Positions 25,763 to 41,063 are shown, numbered from the stretch's first letter. The stretch is DNA of 64,000 nucleotides from Scylla paramamosain (GCF_035594125.1 NC_087155.1:3686692-3750691), one strand, 5' to 3'. A program made the numbers and translations. Notes: generated by a model not told the origin, from the sequence alone.

Positions 25763-26008
25763 CTTTGCAGTTGTGTCACCACGATGAAGTGTGTACAGGT
25801 GATGGATGGCAGATTGTGCAGAGGACAGAGGATGAGACTGCAGACGAAATAAATGGAAATTGTGGCCCTGCTTATCTGCAGTGAGAAGTAGCATGCCCGT
25901 TGGGTCAAAACTGAGTGCTACAATGGGTGAGGCCTGGTGGGCACAGAAGTGAGCTATGATGCCACTGATGTTGCTAGATGTCAAGCTCAGCTCACCGCAC
26001 CCAACCAT
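25763..26008 (-). CDS. BCAS3: BCAS3 coding exon 7 (residues 322-403)
   Basis: Acceptor TCAACAG and donor GCAAAG|GTAAGC give 246 nt, phase 0. The peptide contains SGIIAHFCAHQASPIVALSF, DPTGMLLLTADKQGHNFH and AIHHLYTLHRGDTTAK. These are the most conserved BCAS3 signatures (GIVAHFPAH, GHDFHVFQI, HHLYTLHRG). A (GA)n tract starts about 190 bp upstream. Confidence 0.95.
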
Positions 26009-26191
26009 CTGTTGACAGGAGTTAATAAAGTCCACAATCATTGCAGAATGATGAATATATTGTTTATAAGAAATTCTGGTGATTACTTATGTTCACAGAA
26101 GCATTCACTAAGCACTCTCTCTGGTATATTATTACCCACAATTTTTCCTTCTCATTGTGTAGTAAATTTTGTAATGATGTAAAAGAAAACT

Positions 26192-26292
<101 letters not shown>

Positions 26293-26434
26293 GGGGATAT
26301 GAATGGAAAGTCAGCAGCAGTGAGGTAGATGAGGTTTAAAAAAAAAAAGGGAGGGGGAAGGAGTAAATAGAAATGGAAAGTACCTGATGAACTTGCAGAG
26401 CAAGAGTCATTCCAGACAAATATCTTTTTCCAAC

Positions 26435-26800
26435 ATAAAATGATCCACAGATATACATGGAGGAGGAAAGGTGAAAGTGGTGAACAGAAGAATCTGATTG
26501 ACTATATAGCCATGGATATGAAACTGAGGAACATAGAGGAATATGAGATGGTAGTTGAAAGACTGAAGGAAGCTATGGCTGGTGACGCATTAAGTGTAAA
26601 AGAGATGTATCAATAAATGTATTCAAGGATAAAGTGACTGCAGTAACAATGGAAGTAGTAGGGCACAGGAAGCTTATAGATAGGAGTAAGGGATACGCAT
26701 GGTGGAGGGCTGAAATGGAAGAGGCCATAAAAAAAAGAGGAGAGCATGTGAGGTGTCTTGTGGACAAGGGGCAAATGCACTAACTCCATCAAAATTGAGT
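26435..26800 (+). mobile_element. RTE-type endonuclease/linker remnant
   Basis: The plus strand reads IYTWRRKGESGEQKNLIDYI and then VERLKEAMAGDALSVKEMYQ, and after a frameshift WWRAEMEEA. It fits the end of the RTE endonuclease and the basic linker before RT. A similar linker (STAWWTYDVKEAV) occurs in the copy at 47051. Confidence 0.6.
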
Positions 26801-26865
26801 GATGTGTGTGGAAGTATTGAAAATCTTGTGGTGATGAAGGTTTTGTGATTCCGACTCATGCGGGC

Positions 26866-27938
<1,073 letters not shown>

Positions 27939-28078
27939 TACCGTATTTGACGGCATATAGGACACACCTTTTTCCCAAATTTTTGGCTAAAAAATATGTC
28001 CAATATGTGAAGTTAAGACCTCCTATAGGCTAATCATCTCCCTGATGCTCACTAACCTAGCTTACGAACGGTACTTCT

Positions 28079-29225
28079 TTTTCTTTTTTTTTATGTAGGA
28101 AGGACACTGGCCATGGGCAACAAAAATCTAATAAAAAAAAATGCCCACTGAAATGCCAGTCCCTTAAAAGGGTCAAAGCAGTGGTCAAAAATTGATGAAT
28201 AAGTGCCTTGAAACCTCCCTCTTGAAGGAATTCAAGTCACAGGAAGGTGGCAATACAGAAGCAGGCAGGGAGTTCCAGAGTTTACCAGAGAAAGGGATGA
28301 ATGATTGAGAATACTGGTTAACTCTTGCGTTAGAGAGGTGGACAGAATAGGGGTGAGAGAAAGAAGAAAGTCTTGTGCAGCGAGGCTGTGGAAGGAGGGG
28401 AGGCATGCAGTTAGCAAGATCAGAAGAGCAGTTAGCATGAAAATAGCGGTAGAAGACAGCTGGATATGCAACATTGCAGCGGTGAGAGAGAGGCTGAAGA
28501 CAGTCAGTTAGAGGAGAGGAGTTGATGAGATGAAAAGCTTTTGATTTCACCCTGTCTAGAAGAGCAGTATGAGTGGAACCCCCCGAGACATGTGAAGCAT
28601 ACTCCATACATGGACGGATAAGGCCCTTGTACAGAGTTAGCAGCTGGAGGGGTGAAAAAACTGGTGGAGATGTCTCAGAACACCTAACTTCATAGAAGCT
28701 GTTTTAGCTAGAGATGAGATGTGAAGTTTCCAGTTCAGATTATAAGTAAAGGACAGACCAAGGGTATTCAGTGTAGAAGAGGGGGACAGTTGAGCATCAT
28801 TGAAGAAGAGGGGATAGTTGTCTGGAAGAGGGGATAGTTGTGTTGAGTTGATAGATGGAGGAATTGAGTTTTTGAGGCATTGAACAATACCAAGTTTGCT
28901 CTGCCCCAATCAGAAATTTTAGAAAGATCAGAAGTCAAGCGTTCTGTGGCTTCCCTGCGTGATATGTTTACCTCCTGAAGGGTTGGACGTCTATGAAAAG
29001 ACGTGGAAAAGTGCAGGGTGGTATCATCAGTGCAGGAGTGGATAGGACAAGAAGTTTGGTTTAGAAGATCATTAATGAATAAGAAGAGAGTGGGTGACAG
29101 GACAGAACCCTGAGGAACACCACTGTTAATAGATTTAGGAGAAGAACAGTGACCGTCTACCACAGCAGCAATAGAACAGTCAGAAAAGAAACTTGAGATG
29201 AAGTTACAGAGAGAAGGATAGAAAC
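28079..29225 (-). mobile_element. Family A copy A5, inside the Tigger element
   Basis: 5'-truncated copy running from the RT domain ([27 protein letters not shown]) to the 3' end ATGTAGGAAGGACACTGGCC. The YADD box has changed (SCTDDTTLHF). It interrupts the left arm of the Tigger element, so it is younger than that insertion. Confidence 0.88.
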
Positions 29226-29329
29226 GCATGTTTATAAATATCAGCTGATCGGAACCCTGACTTGATGCCAACAGCCATTTGATGATGATCATAAGAAAAC
29301 ACACCAACACCCTCACTGTTATGGTAGCA

Positions 29330-30520
29330 GAAGGAAAAAGATTGAGCTCCACAATCTCCTACAAAGTACAAGTGGTAGATTATGCCAAAGAGCATGGCAA
29401 CAGAGCAGCAGTAAGGGCTTTTGGGCCACTACCTACGGAAAAAATTATACATGTCTGGCAACAGCAAGAACTCCAACTGGAGAAAAAGGTAAACATAGCC
29501 TTCATTGCCCAGCCCCACATTGGCCAGAACTTGAGGTTGACATAAAAATGTGGGTGATAAAATGAGAGAAATTCAGGGAGAAGTGTTTATACTAAAATGA
29601 TAATTCATGATGCCAGGAAAGAAGCAGAACAATAAGGAATACAGAGTTTTGCAGGAACAGATGGTTGGTGTTACGAGTTTATGAAACAGCAGGGTTTATC
29701 AATGCGTATAAAAACATCTATTGCATAGCAAATGCCTGCTAATTATGACGAAAAATATTAGAATTTCATAGATTTGTTATAACTGCACAAAAGAAAATTT
29801 GTTTTGAACTGGGCCAAATAGGGAACATGGATGAAGTTCCACTCACATTTGGACAGGAATGTGCCTGCCAGAGGGTCTAAAACTACCTGGCCATGAAAAG
29901 ACTCACTATACAGAAGTTCTAGCCTGTTGTGCTGATGGCACAAAACTGCCACCTCTCTTGATATTTAAAAGAAAAACTCAGCCTAAAGATAAAATTTCAA
30001 CAGGTGTATTTGTTCACATCCACCGAAAAGACTGGATGGACAAAAATGGAATGAAACTGTGGTTTCAAGATGTATGGTCAAGGATTCCTAGTGGACTGTT
30101 AAGAAAACCTTCTCTTCTGGTTTGGGATTAGTTTTGAGCGCATAGAACTGCAGCCATTAAAAAAATAGTGGGTGAATTGAAAACCCAGTTAGCTGTCATT
30201 CCTGGTAGACAACTGCAGCCTTTAGATGTGTCTGTGAATAAGCCATTTAAGCAAAACATGCATGAACATTGGAACAAGTAGATGACTGAGCCACATCATG
30301 ACCTCACACCCACAGGAAGAATAAGCAGCCCCACCATTGCCCAAGTGTGTGAGTGGGTGAAGAAATCTTGGGATGACATTAGGCCTGAAATCACTGTGAA
30401 GTCTTTTAAGAAGTGTGGCATTAGCAATCTCCTTGATGGCACAAAAGATTATGTGTTATTTGAAGTCAGTGATTCCAGCAGTAGTGACAAAGATGAAAAA
30501 GACTTTTTGGGTTTGAAGAT
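29330..30520 (+). pseudogene. Tigger-type transposase remnant
   Basis: An N-terminal HTH (STISYKVQVVDYAKEHGNRA, then PLPTEKIIHVWQQQELQLEK), a degraded middle, and a DDE_1-type core (HEKTHYTEVLACCADGTKLP, WMDKNGMKLWFQDVW, LLVWD followed by stops). It ends in an Asp/Ser-rich tail. The order matches Tigger/POGK-type transposases. Several frameshifts and stops are present. Confidence 0.85.
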
Positions 30521-31051
30521 GATGAAGACTTTTCTGGTAATGAAGATAGTTAAAGTGTTTTCCCAATTTCTTGCCGTGTTTTGGTTTATGTTCAAGTGTA
30601 CCGGCAGATTGTTTTAATAAAATGGATTCTGCTTTATTTATTGCTTTATGCACTGCTGGCCTTATTTTAGGTTTCAATGTTTCATTACTATTGTGATTTC
30701 TTTGCTTTGTATGTTTGTACTATCAGCTTGTTTTTAGGCTACACAGTAATGTTTTCTGCTATAGCTAAGGTGTTTTTGCAATGTTTTCTGCTTAGTTATT
30801 TTGTTTTTTTGGTTTCATTTACAATGTTTTACAATTACAATACTATTGAGATATTTTGTTTATGCTTGTTGCTTGTCTGTACTGCCAACTTGCTTTTATA
30901 CAGCAATGTTTTGTGCTTGTGTAATGTGCTGCTAAATTGCTTTCAACAATATATGCTTAAATACACTACAACCTTTTTTTTCATGAATCTGATCTGCTGA
31001 AATAGGGGTGTCTTATATGTCTGTGTGTCCTATATGCCACCAAATACAGTA

Positions 31052-31382
31052 ACTGTTGCATTAGAGAGGTGGACAGAATATGGGTGAGAGAAAGAAGAAA
31101 GTCTTGTGCAGCGAGGCCACAGGAGGAGGGGAGGCATGCAGCCAGCAAGGTTAGAAGAGCAGTCACTATGAAGATAGCGATAGAAGATAGCAGAGATGCA
31201 ACAATGCAGTGGTGAGAAAGAGGCTGAAGACAATCAGTTAGAAGAGAGGAGTCGATGAGATGAAAAGCTTTTGATTCCATCCTGTCTAGAAGAGCAGTAT
31301 GAGTGGAACCCCCACAGACATGTGAAGCATACTCCATACATGGACAGATAAGGCCCTTGTACAGAGTTAGCAGCTGGAGCAA
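31052..31382 (-). mobile_element. Family A copy A4, continuation
   Basis: Resumes after the Tigger insertion with ACTGTTGCATTAGAGAGGTG and continues through SMEYASHV-type coding to a truncated 5' end at 31382. Confidence 0.9.
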
Positions 31383-31383
31383 C

Positions 31384-31878
31384 TATGTTATGAATAGTCA
31401 GCAGAGTGAGGAGGACAGAGGTTTGTTGCTCCATTTTGATGTGCCATCCACATTTAAGGAGGCACAGGTGCTAGATGCACGTAGCAGCCTGGTGCTTGGT
31501 TGTTTTGGAGTCAGGGTAACTTAGGAGCATTTGGCGCAGTTTTGGTGGTTGGATGTGTCTATGTTTGTTAAGTGTAACCGCTTGTGTTAGGCTGACAAGC
31601 CTGATGAGCTCTTGTCTGGGGCCCCTCTCCAATGTGCTATGGCTAGTGTTGTTTCTCCTGGTGTGGGGATTGCTTGTAAGGGTGCTAACCCGATTCCTCC
31701 TTCCGGGGCAAGTTATTATGATGTATTTGACATGAGCATTACAGTGCCATGTCGAGAGGCAGTGCTAAGTAAGGTTGCTAATGAGAGTTTGTTGCTTGCC
31801 ACTCAGGAAGCACCCTCAGTGTTGCTGGGTGCTGCCTGTGGCTGAGTAGCTGTTACTTGTCAGGTGCTGGGCAGGAGA
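31384..31878 (+). pseudogene. Unassigned coding-like stretch with three stops
   Basis: One frame reads about 165 codons broken by stops at about 31522, 31588 and 31843. It contains LHFDVPSTFKEAQVLDARSS, FWWLDVSMFVKCNRLC and YYDVFDMSITVPCREAVLSK. Composition (Ala, Val, Leu, Ser, Cys) looks protein-like and unlike the neighbouring repeats. No family was recognised. It sits between family A copy A4 and a (TA)n tract and is probably a fragment of another mobile or viral-derived sequence, or an old gene copy. Confidence 0.4.
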
Positions 31879-31924
31879 CATATATTTTATGATGATGGAA
31901 ATTATGGTTGTAACAATGTATGTA

Positions 31925-32041
<117 letters not shown>

Positions 32042-32228
32042 TAGGAGGGTAGTATCTCAGTACCGAAGCTCAAGGATGCCATCCAGTAGCTGTGGGATTC
32101 CATGCCTTAAACTTACTTCCAGACTGTAGCAGACTTTTTTTTTTTCTTCCTTGAGCCTTCTATTGTACCCAATTTAGTTCAAGATAGACAAAATTCTTAC
32201 CCTACATATGTCAACTGTGCCTACTGTG

Positions 32229-32786
<558 letters not shown>

Positions 32787-33065
32787 TGTTAGCAGTTGAG
32801 GGGTTGGAAGTAAGTGTGCCTTGCAAAGAAATTAACAAGGGAAAGAACCATAGAGCAACAGACATCATCTTGCCAAGGCACAAGGCACCTGAGCGCATTC
32901 TGGGGAGCAGAGACTGGAGGCAAGATGTCAATGAGCTGCCAACTAAAAAGTGTTTCCAGATCTCTCAAGAAATAACAAGATATCAGGCACATTTTACTAA
33001 GCACAGTTTTTACATATGTTCTGCCTGCTGCACATATATCAACCATGCCTACTGTATTTTTTATT

Positions 33066-35098
33066 TATTCATTTATTTTTTTTTAAGTAGGAAGGACACC
33101 AGCCAAGGGCAACAAAAATCCAATTGAAAAAAAAGCCCATTGAAATATCGGTCCCCGAATAGGGTCCAAAGCACATTAGAATAATATTGGGAGGAACATA
33201 AAACACTGTATCATATCCGGCTAACATTCTGAAAGATCTCGTATTATATCTGAGAAGAAATGTAACACACACTGGCTCAAATGACCATGACGCAGTATGT
33301 GCGTCACTCAGATATGCTACGAGAGATGAAATGACGTATGTACTGCATCATCGTGCCAAAGAGGTTAATAGATTAAAAGAACACTGACTGTCTACCACAG
33401 CAGCAATAGAATGGTCAGAAAGAAAACTAGAGATGAAGTTACAGGGAGAAGGATAGGAGCTGTAGGAGGGTAGTTTGGAAATCAAAGCTTTGTGCCAGAC
33501 TCTATCAAAAGCTTTTGATATATCCAAGGCAACAGCAAAAGTTTCACCAAAATCTCTAAAAGAGGAAGACCAAGACTCAGTAAGGAAAGCCAGATCACCA
33601 GTAGAGCGGCTTTGATGGAACCCATACTGGCGATCAGATTGAAGGTTAAGTGATAGATGTTTAAGAATCTTCCTGTTAAGGATAGATTCAAAAACTTTAG
33701 ATAGGCAGGAAATTAAAGCAATAGGACAGTAGTTTGAGGGATTAGAACGGTCACCCTTTTTAGGAAACAGGTTGAATGTAGGCAAACTTCCAGCAAGAAG
33801 GAAAGGTAGATGTTGACAGACAGAGTTGAAAGAGTTCAGCTGGGCAAGGTGCAAGCACCAGATCCATAAGCCTTCTAATGGTTTAGGCCACTGAAGGCAT
33901 GGAAAACATCATTGCAAAGAATATTAATAGATGAAGAATATTAATAGAATGAAGTAGTCAGAGCTAAGCTAAAGGAGAGGATAGAACAAGCCCTGAATCA
34001 TCCAAGATAGTTTTTAGCAAAGGTCTGAGCAAAGAGTTCAGCTTTAGAGATAGATGTGATAGCAGTGGTGCCATCTGGTTGAAATAAAGGAGGGAAAGAA
34101 GAAGAAGCAAAGTTACTGGAGATGTTTTTGGCTAGGTGCCAGAAGTCACAAGGGAAGTTAGATATTAAAAGATTTTGACACTTTCTATTAATGAATGAGT
34201 TTTTGGCTAATTGGAGAACAGGCATGGTTCCAGGCAAAAATATAAAAAGCATGATATTCTGATGATGGAAGGCTCAAGTACCTTTTGTGGGCCACCTCTC
34301 TATCATGTATAGCACGAGGACAGGCTATGTTAAACCAAGGTTTGGAAGGTTCAGATCGAGAAAAAGAGTGGGGAATGTACGCCTCCATGTCAGACAATAT
34401 CACCTTTATTATGCACTCGGCACATAGCAATGGATCTCTGACACAGAAACAGTAGTCATTCCAAGGAAAACCAGCAAAATACCTCTTCAGGTCCCCACAA
34501 CAGAGGCAAAATGCCCAAGGCACTTCCACTCAGAGGGATCCTGAGGAGGGATTGGAGTGATAGGACAAGATACAGATATGAGACTGTGATTGGAGGAATC
34601 CAGCAGAGAAGATAGGGTAACAGTATAAGCAAGAATAGAGGTTAGGAAACGATCAAGAACGTTGGGGCATATCTCCAAGGTGGTCAGAAATACGAGTAGG
34701 GTGTTGCACCAATTGCTCTAGGTTGTGGAGGATAGCAACTGACCATCCTGGCTGGTTCATCAGGATGGTCAGTGAAGGGAGAGGAAAGCCAAAGCTGGTG
34801 GTGAACATTGAAGTCTCCAAGGATGGAGATCTCTACAGAAGGAAAGAAAGTCAGAATGTACTCCACCTTGGAAGTTCAGTAGTCAAAGAATATCTTATAG
34901 TCAGAGAAGTTAAGTGAGAGGTATACAGCACAGATAAATTTAGTTTGAGAGTGACCCTATAGTCATAGCCAGATAATGGAAAACTCGGAAGATTCAAGAA
35001 CGTGGGCACTAGAGCAGGTTAAGTCATTGTGCATATAGATGCAACATCCAGCTTTGGATTGAAAATGAGAATAGAGAAAGTAGGGAACAGAAAAGGAA
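33066..35098 (-). mobile_element. Family A copy A6 with internal rearrangement
   Basis: The 3' end (33066-33175) is followed by about 205 bp of unrelated DNA, then by the RT and endonuclease region (33387-35098) in the right order: [60 protein letters not shown]. The part between RT and 3' end is deleted. Frameshifts are present. It is 5'-truncated within the endonuclease. Confidence 0.88.
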
Positions 35099-36294
35099 TA
35101 GAAATGTATATGAGTCAAGTTGTAAGTGCTAAAAGTAGAGGAAGGCCACTTGAACAATGAAAGGAAGAGAGTACATTAATGAAAGAAGTGCTGGAACAAG
35201 TAAGAAGGGAATGTTTGAATGGGGAGACAGAGAGAGATGGTCTTCAGCTGTGACCATCCCCTTAGGGCTTAGATAATACTTATGGAGAGAGGAGATAGAT
35301 AGACAGGTAAATATAGTTAGACAAATAGAAAGATAAATGGCTGGATAAACAGAGTACTAAATAGTTTAGTTCCACTGTAACTGCAGATTATGTAAAAGTT
35401 TAGATTTTAGGTAGCAGCTTGTCTCTTCCAGAAATAAGGGCAGGTCTAGCATAGCAAATGCCATCTTACATATTCTTTCACCATCATTAATATTCTATGT
35501 AAGATAGGTATTGTGATGGGGACCTTCCCACCATTGTCTATTTTTCATATTCTCTAAGTGGTGATGTTAATTGACAGATGCAGTGTGACTTTCCCTCTTA
35601 AAAATGGTAATTTTAATGGATAAGAGGTGACTGGCACCAGGCATAGCTCAATGACAGACAATTCCAGTTGTGGGGAGCACACAGAGCTGCCTGGCAAAAG
35701 TCCAACAGAAGATTACTTGGTGTGGTAATCTACTGTGGGACTCTTGGAGATTTGTATATCCCTATAATATTCTCACTTGATATGTATCCCTCATCTGTGT
35801 TGGCACCTTTGAGGCAGGCTACAGGCAAAGGGAAACCTTGACATCCAACTCATAGTGTGCCTGAATATGAGCAGCTGTAGTATGAGGTGGCAGCTGGTAT
35901 GAAAACTGTTGACTTTGGTTCTAGGACATTGGGTGTCCCATTCCAGTCAGCTATTGAGCACCAATTGTTGCCAACATAAATCTCTTTTATCTAGATTTGC
36001 TGTGGTTACAACTGTCCCAATATATTTCTTAGCTGTCCTTTTGTGAGCTGGTCAGTTCCTGTCCTGTGGAATGCCACTATGGCTATCTTATAGAAGAGAG
36101 TCCTTGGGAAGAGACATGTATAGATAACTATATAGACAAATGATCTTTAATAGTAGTTTTCTTTTTGCACTGTAACATCCCACTTGTTTGGGAGAAGGCT
36201 GGATGTGCTTTTCATTTTTCAATAATATAGCACTTTCATGATGAACTTGAACAAGATATTTTTAACTCTAGACTAAGATTCTCTGGAGTAGTAC
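35099..36294. other. BCAS3 intron 6, unassigned part
   Basis: No element or ORF recognised. Confidence 0.45.
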
Positions 36295-36420
36295 CTGTGT
36301 GTCAATGACAGTAACAATGCCAGGCGTTGGTTGGCTGGAAGGAGCTGACTGCTGGGCAGGAGAACCACCACGCTGGCCCATCAGGTTGGAAGCAACACTC
36401 TCACTCAACTCCTTCAGACC
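36295..36420 (-). CDS. BCAS3: BCAS3 coding exon 6 (residues 280-321)
   Basis: Acceptor TTGATAG and donor ACAG|GTACTA delimit 126 nt in phase 0. The peptide starts GLKELSESVASNLMG, runs through a Gln/Ser/Pro-rich linker (QRGGSPAQQSAPSS) and ends PTPGIVTVIDTQ. The end matches BCAS3 PGIITVIDTE. The linker is the low-conservation loop region of the family, which is expected to vary. Confidence 0.92.
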
Positions 36421-36643
36421 CTATCAAAAGTAGCAGATATTAATTAATCAATTAATTTTCTTCCATAAATACTGAAAAATCCTAGATTTAAAAGGAAAGT
36501 TAGCATTATTTATAACCATGAGCACAAATAGGAACATATGAGAAAGAATCTTTTGAATGTTCCACAAAGATAATCTTACATTTTTTAAAGGGAATTTCAC
36601 TTATAAATACAAAACATTATTACATCACGAGTGGAAACAGCTG

Positions 36644-36773
<130 letters not shown>

Positions 36774-37408
36774 TCATGTGTTTGAGGCAACTGACAAAAG
36801 CCCCTTTTCTGTTCCCTCCTACTTTCTCTATCTTCATTTTCACTCCAAAGCCGGATGTTGCGTCTCTGTGCACAACAACTTAACCTGCTCTCGTGCCCAC
36901 GTTCTTGAATCTTCTGAGTCTTCCATTGTCTGGCTATGACTACAGGGTCACTCTCAAACTGAATTTATCTGTGCTGTATATCTCTCACCTAACTCCTCTG
37001 ACTATAAGATATTCTTTGACTACTGAACTTCCAAGGTGGAGCACATTCTGACTCTCTTCCCTTTTGCAGAGATCTCCATTCTTGGAAATTTCAATGTTCA
37101 CCACCAGCTTTGGCTTTCCTCTCCCTTCACTGACCATCCTGGTGAACTAGCCTTTAACTTTGCTATCCTCCACAACATAATGCACTGGTGCAACACCCTA
37201 CTCATATTCCTGACCGTCTTGTGGAGGTATGCACAATATTCTTGACCTTTTCCTAACCTCTAATCCCTCTGCTTATGCTGTTACCCTATCTTCTCCATTG
37301 GGCTCCTCCAATCACAATCTCATATCTGTATCTTGTCCTATCGCTCCCATCCCTCCTCAGGATCCCCATGAGTGGAGGTGCCTCAGGCATTTTGCCTCTG
37401 CTTGTTGG

Positions 37409-37895
<487 letters not shown>

Positions 37896-40147
37896 ATTCT
37901 TTTTATTGCCTCTGAAGTTCTTTTTTTCTTTTCATTTTTCTGGGGCTTTCTTCCATAGAAGCCTAGCTCTGAGGAAGTATTTTGCTGATTTTCCTTGAAT
38001 TGACTACTGCTTCCGTGTCAGAGACCCATCTCTGTGTGCCAAGCACATGACAGAGGTGATATTGTCTGGCATGGAGATGTACATTCCTCACTCTTTTTCT
38101 CGATCTAAACCTTTCAAACCTTGGTTTAACACAGCCTATTCTCGTGCTATACATGATAGAGGTGGCCCACAAAATGTACTTGAGCTTTCCAGCATCAGAA
38201 TCTTATGCACTTTATGTTTCTGCTCAGAAACATGCCAAATCTGTTTTCCAACAAGCCAAAAACTCCTTCATTAACAAAAAAAGTGTTAAAATCTTTCAAG
38301 ATTTTAACATGACTTCTGGCACCTAGCCAAAAAATATATCAAATAACTTCTTCTTTCCCTCCTTCATTTCAACTAGACAGCACCACTACTATCGTGTCTA
38401 TCTCTAAAGCTGAACTCTTCACTCAAACCTTTGCTAAAAACTCTACCTTGGATGATTCAGGGCTTGTTCCTCCCTCTCTTCCACTTCATGCTACCTATTC
38501 TTTGCAATGATGTTCTCCATGCCCTCACTGGCCTAAACCATCGGGAGGCTTATGGACCTGATGGGGTCCCTCCTATTGTTCTCTGAAACTGCACCTCTAT
38601 GCTTGCACCTTGCCTAGTCAAACCCTTTCAGTTCTGTCTGTCAACATCTACCTTTCCTTTTTGCTGGAAGTTTGCCTACATTCAGCCTGTTCCTAAAAGG
38701 GGTCACTCTTCTAATCCCTCAAACTACTGTCCTATTGTTTTAATTTCCTGCCTATCTAAAGTTTTTTAATCTATCCTCAACAGGAATATTCTTAAACATC
38801 TATCACTCCACAACCTTCTATCTGATTGCCAGTACGGGTTCCGTCAAGACCGTTCTACTGGTGATCTGGCTTTCCTTACTAAGTCTTGGTCATCCTCTTT
38901 TAGAGATTTTGGTGAAACTTTTGCTGTTGCCTTAGACATATTAAAAGCTTTTGAAAGAGTCTGGCACAAAGCTTTGATTTCCAAACTACCCTCCTATGGG
39001 TTCTATTCTTCTCCCTGTAACTTCATCTTAAGTTTCCTTTCTGACTGTTCTATTGTTGCTGTGGCAGATGGTCACTGTTCTTCTCCTAAATCTATTAACA
39101 GTGGTATTCCTCAGGGTTCTGTCCTGTCACCCACCCTCTTCCTACTATTTATCAATTATCTTCTAAACCAAACTTCTTGTCCTATCCACTCCTACACTGA
39201 TGATACCATCCTGCACTTTTATACGTCTTTTCATAGACATCCAACCATTCAGGAAGTAAACAGGGAAGCCACAGAATACCCAACTTCTGATCTCTCTAAA
39301 ATTTCTGATTGAGGCAGAGCAAACTTAGTATTGTTCAATGCCTCAAAAACTCAATTCCTCCATCTATCAACTCGATACAAACTTCCAGACAACTATCCCC
39401 TCTTCTTCAATGACACTAACCTGCCCCCCTATTCTACACTGAACATCTTCAGTCTGTCCTTTACTTATAATCTAGACGAAACTTCACATTTCATCCCTAG
39501 CTAAAACAGCTTCTATGAAGTTAGGTGTTCTGAGACGTCTCCACCAGTTTTTCTCACCCTTCTAGCTGCTAACTCTGTACAGGGGCCTTATCTGCCCATA
39601 TATGGAGTATGCTTCACATGTCTGGTGGGATTCCACTCATACCAGTCTTCTAGACAGGGTGGAATCAAAAGCTTTTCATCTCATCAACTCCTCTCCTCTA
39701 ACTGATTGTCTTCAGCCTCTTCCTCATTGCCACATTGTTGCATCTCTTGCTATCTTCTACCATTATTTTCATGCTAAGTACTCTTCTGATCTTGCTAACT
39801 GCATGCCTCCCCTCCTCCAACAGCCTTGCTGCACAAAGCTTTCTTCTTTCTCTCACCTCTATTTTGTTCATGTCTCTAATGCAAGAGTTCACCAGTATTC
39901 TCAATCATGCATCCCTTTCTCTGGTAAACTCTGGAACTCCCTACCTGCTTCTGTATTTCCACCTTCCTATGACTTGAACTCCTTCAAGAGGGAGGTTTCA
40001 AGACACTTATCCTTCAAATACTGACTACCACTTTGGACCCTATTCAGGGACTTGTATATCAGTGGACTTTTTTTTTTTATATTGGATTTTTTGTTACCCT
40101 TGGCTGGTGTCTTTCCTACATAAAAATAAATAAATAAATAAATAAAA

Positions 40148-41020
40148 AATCATGCAGTGAGGTGAATAATGTAATTCTAATCCTCATTCCCTCACATAAT
40201 ACAAGTAGCCTACTAATCATATGTACATTGGCATTGTGGTGATTTACCATTACCGAAGTAACATTATACCATTCATAAACATTGGTGGTAGCCACAAATC
40301 AGTAGCACCATGAACACCACTGGCATTGCTATTCGTCACATTATACACACCCATGCTAGGCAACCTATAATGTTAGTTTCAAAAATCTTTCTCTTTGCTA
40401 AACCCCTTTTTGCATGATTTCCCACTATCTTTACATTGTTTAGGATTTTTCAGTGCATAAAAATATTGAAAATTGGCTGGCACCATGGGTGGGTCCATCG
40501 TTAAAATGACCAGCACTGCACAAGTTAACAACCATTTTTTTTTAAACTTCAGGAATAGCAATAAAAGTGAAGTATAGTCGTTTCCTCTTTGTTATAAATT
40601 TTTCCTGTACAATCAATCATATTAGTGGTTCTCTAGTTCATTTAAATGAAAACTGCACATCAAGCTAACTCACCACTTTATAAATTCTTCCATAAGTTTT
40701 TCTGTTTACCCACATTACCTGACTTATGATTCTTATTCTTCTATATTTACTATGATCCAGGGTATTGATTGCCACTTCATTCATGCAACCCTCAACTAAA
40801 CATTGCTTACCAGTGACTACTTTTGCTATCTTTAAGCAGACCATATTTTCTTTTTTATCTCTAAGCAAACCATATTTTCAGAAGATGCTGTTCAGCTAAT
40901 ATTCTTACAGCACATGTTCTTTTGAGATGCAATAAACAAGTGCTTGCATATCTTAACATCAACATATGCCTATATAATTCAAACAATTTATAGTGTGAAA
41001 AGGCTCTGTGAATTACAAAC
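40148..41020. other. BCAS3 intron 5, unassigned part
   Basis: A 67-codon minus-strand frame at 40868-40665 is followed by no conserved motif. A short direct repeat (AAGCARACCATATTTTC) lies at 40834-40880. Confidence 0.4.
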
Positions 41021-41063
41021 CTTGGTAAGAGACTTGACAGCATGAAAAGCAAGTACACAGTGC
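41021..41063 (-). pseudogene. Exon-5-tail duplicate, candidate 43-nt alternative exon
   Basis: In intron 5 the reading HCVLAFHAVKSLTK ends with donor AAG|GTTTGT and follows a possible acceptor CATTAAG. Over 34 nt including the donor it differs from the end of exon 5 at 6 positions. In the coding part 3 of 4 changes are synonymous third positions, the other being Ala to Val. The length, one base plus 42, would keep the frame between exons 4 and 6. It would drop the NPIALG strand of exon 5, so it could equally be a decayed duplication. Use in transcripts is not shown. Confidence 0.45.

Larger units (their letters stand above)
27941..31049 (+). mobile_element. Tigger/pogo-like DNA transposon (carries family A copy A5)
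   Basis: The ends CCGTATTTGACGGCATATAG and (inverse) CTGTATTTGGTGGCATATAG form about 27-bp inverted repeats. TA flanks both sides and the interrupted family A sequence resumes correctly, proving an insertion. The transposase remnant (29330-30520, plus) shows SYKVQVVDYAKEHGNRAAV, CCADGTKLPPLLIFKRKTQP, LQPLDVSVNKPFKQNMH and an acidic tail. Stops make it inactive. Confidence 0.9.

Noticed and set aside
30677..31000. 107-codon Cys/Phe/Leu-rich frame as a membrane protein
   Set aside because: It lies in the 3' noncoding part of the Tigger element, in T-rich DNA, with no conserved motif.
40665..40868. 67-codon minus-strand frame with KIAKVVTGK as a missing BCAS3 exon
   Set aside because: Weak resemblance only; the in-phase exon 6 at 36295-36420 joins exon 5 directly and matches the family better.
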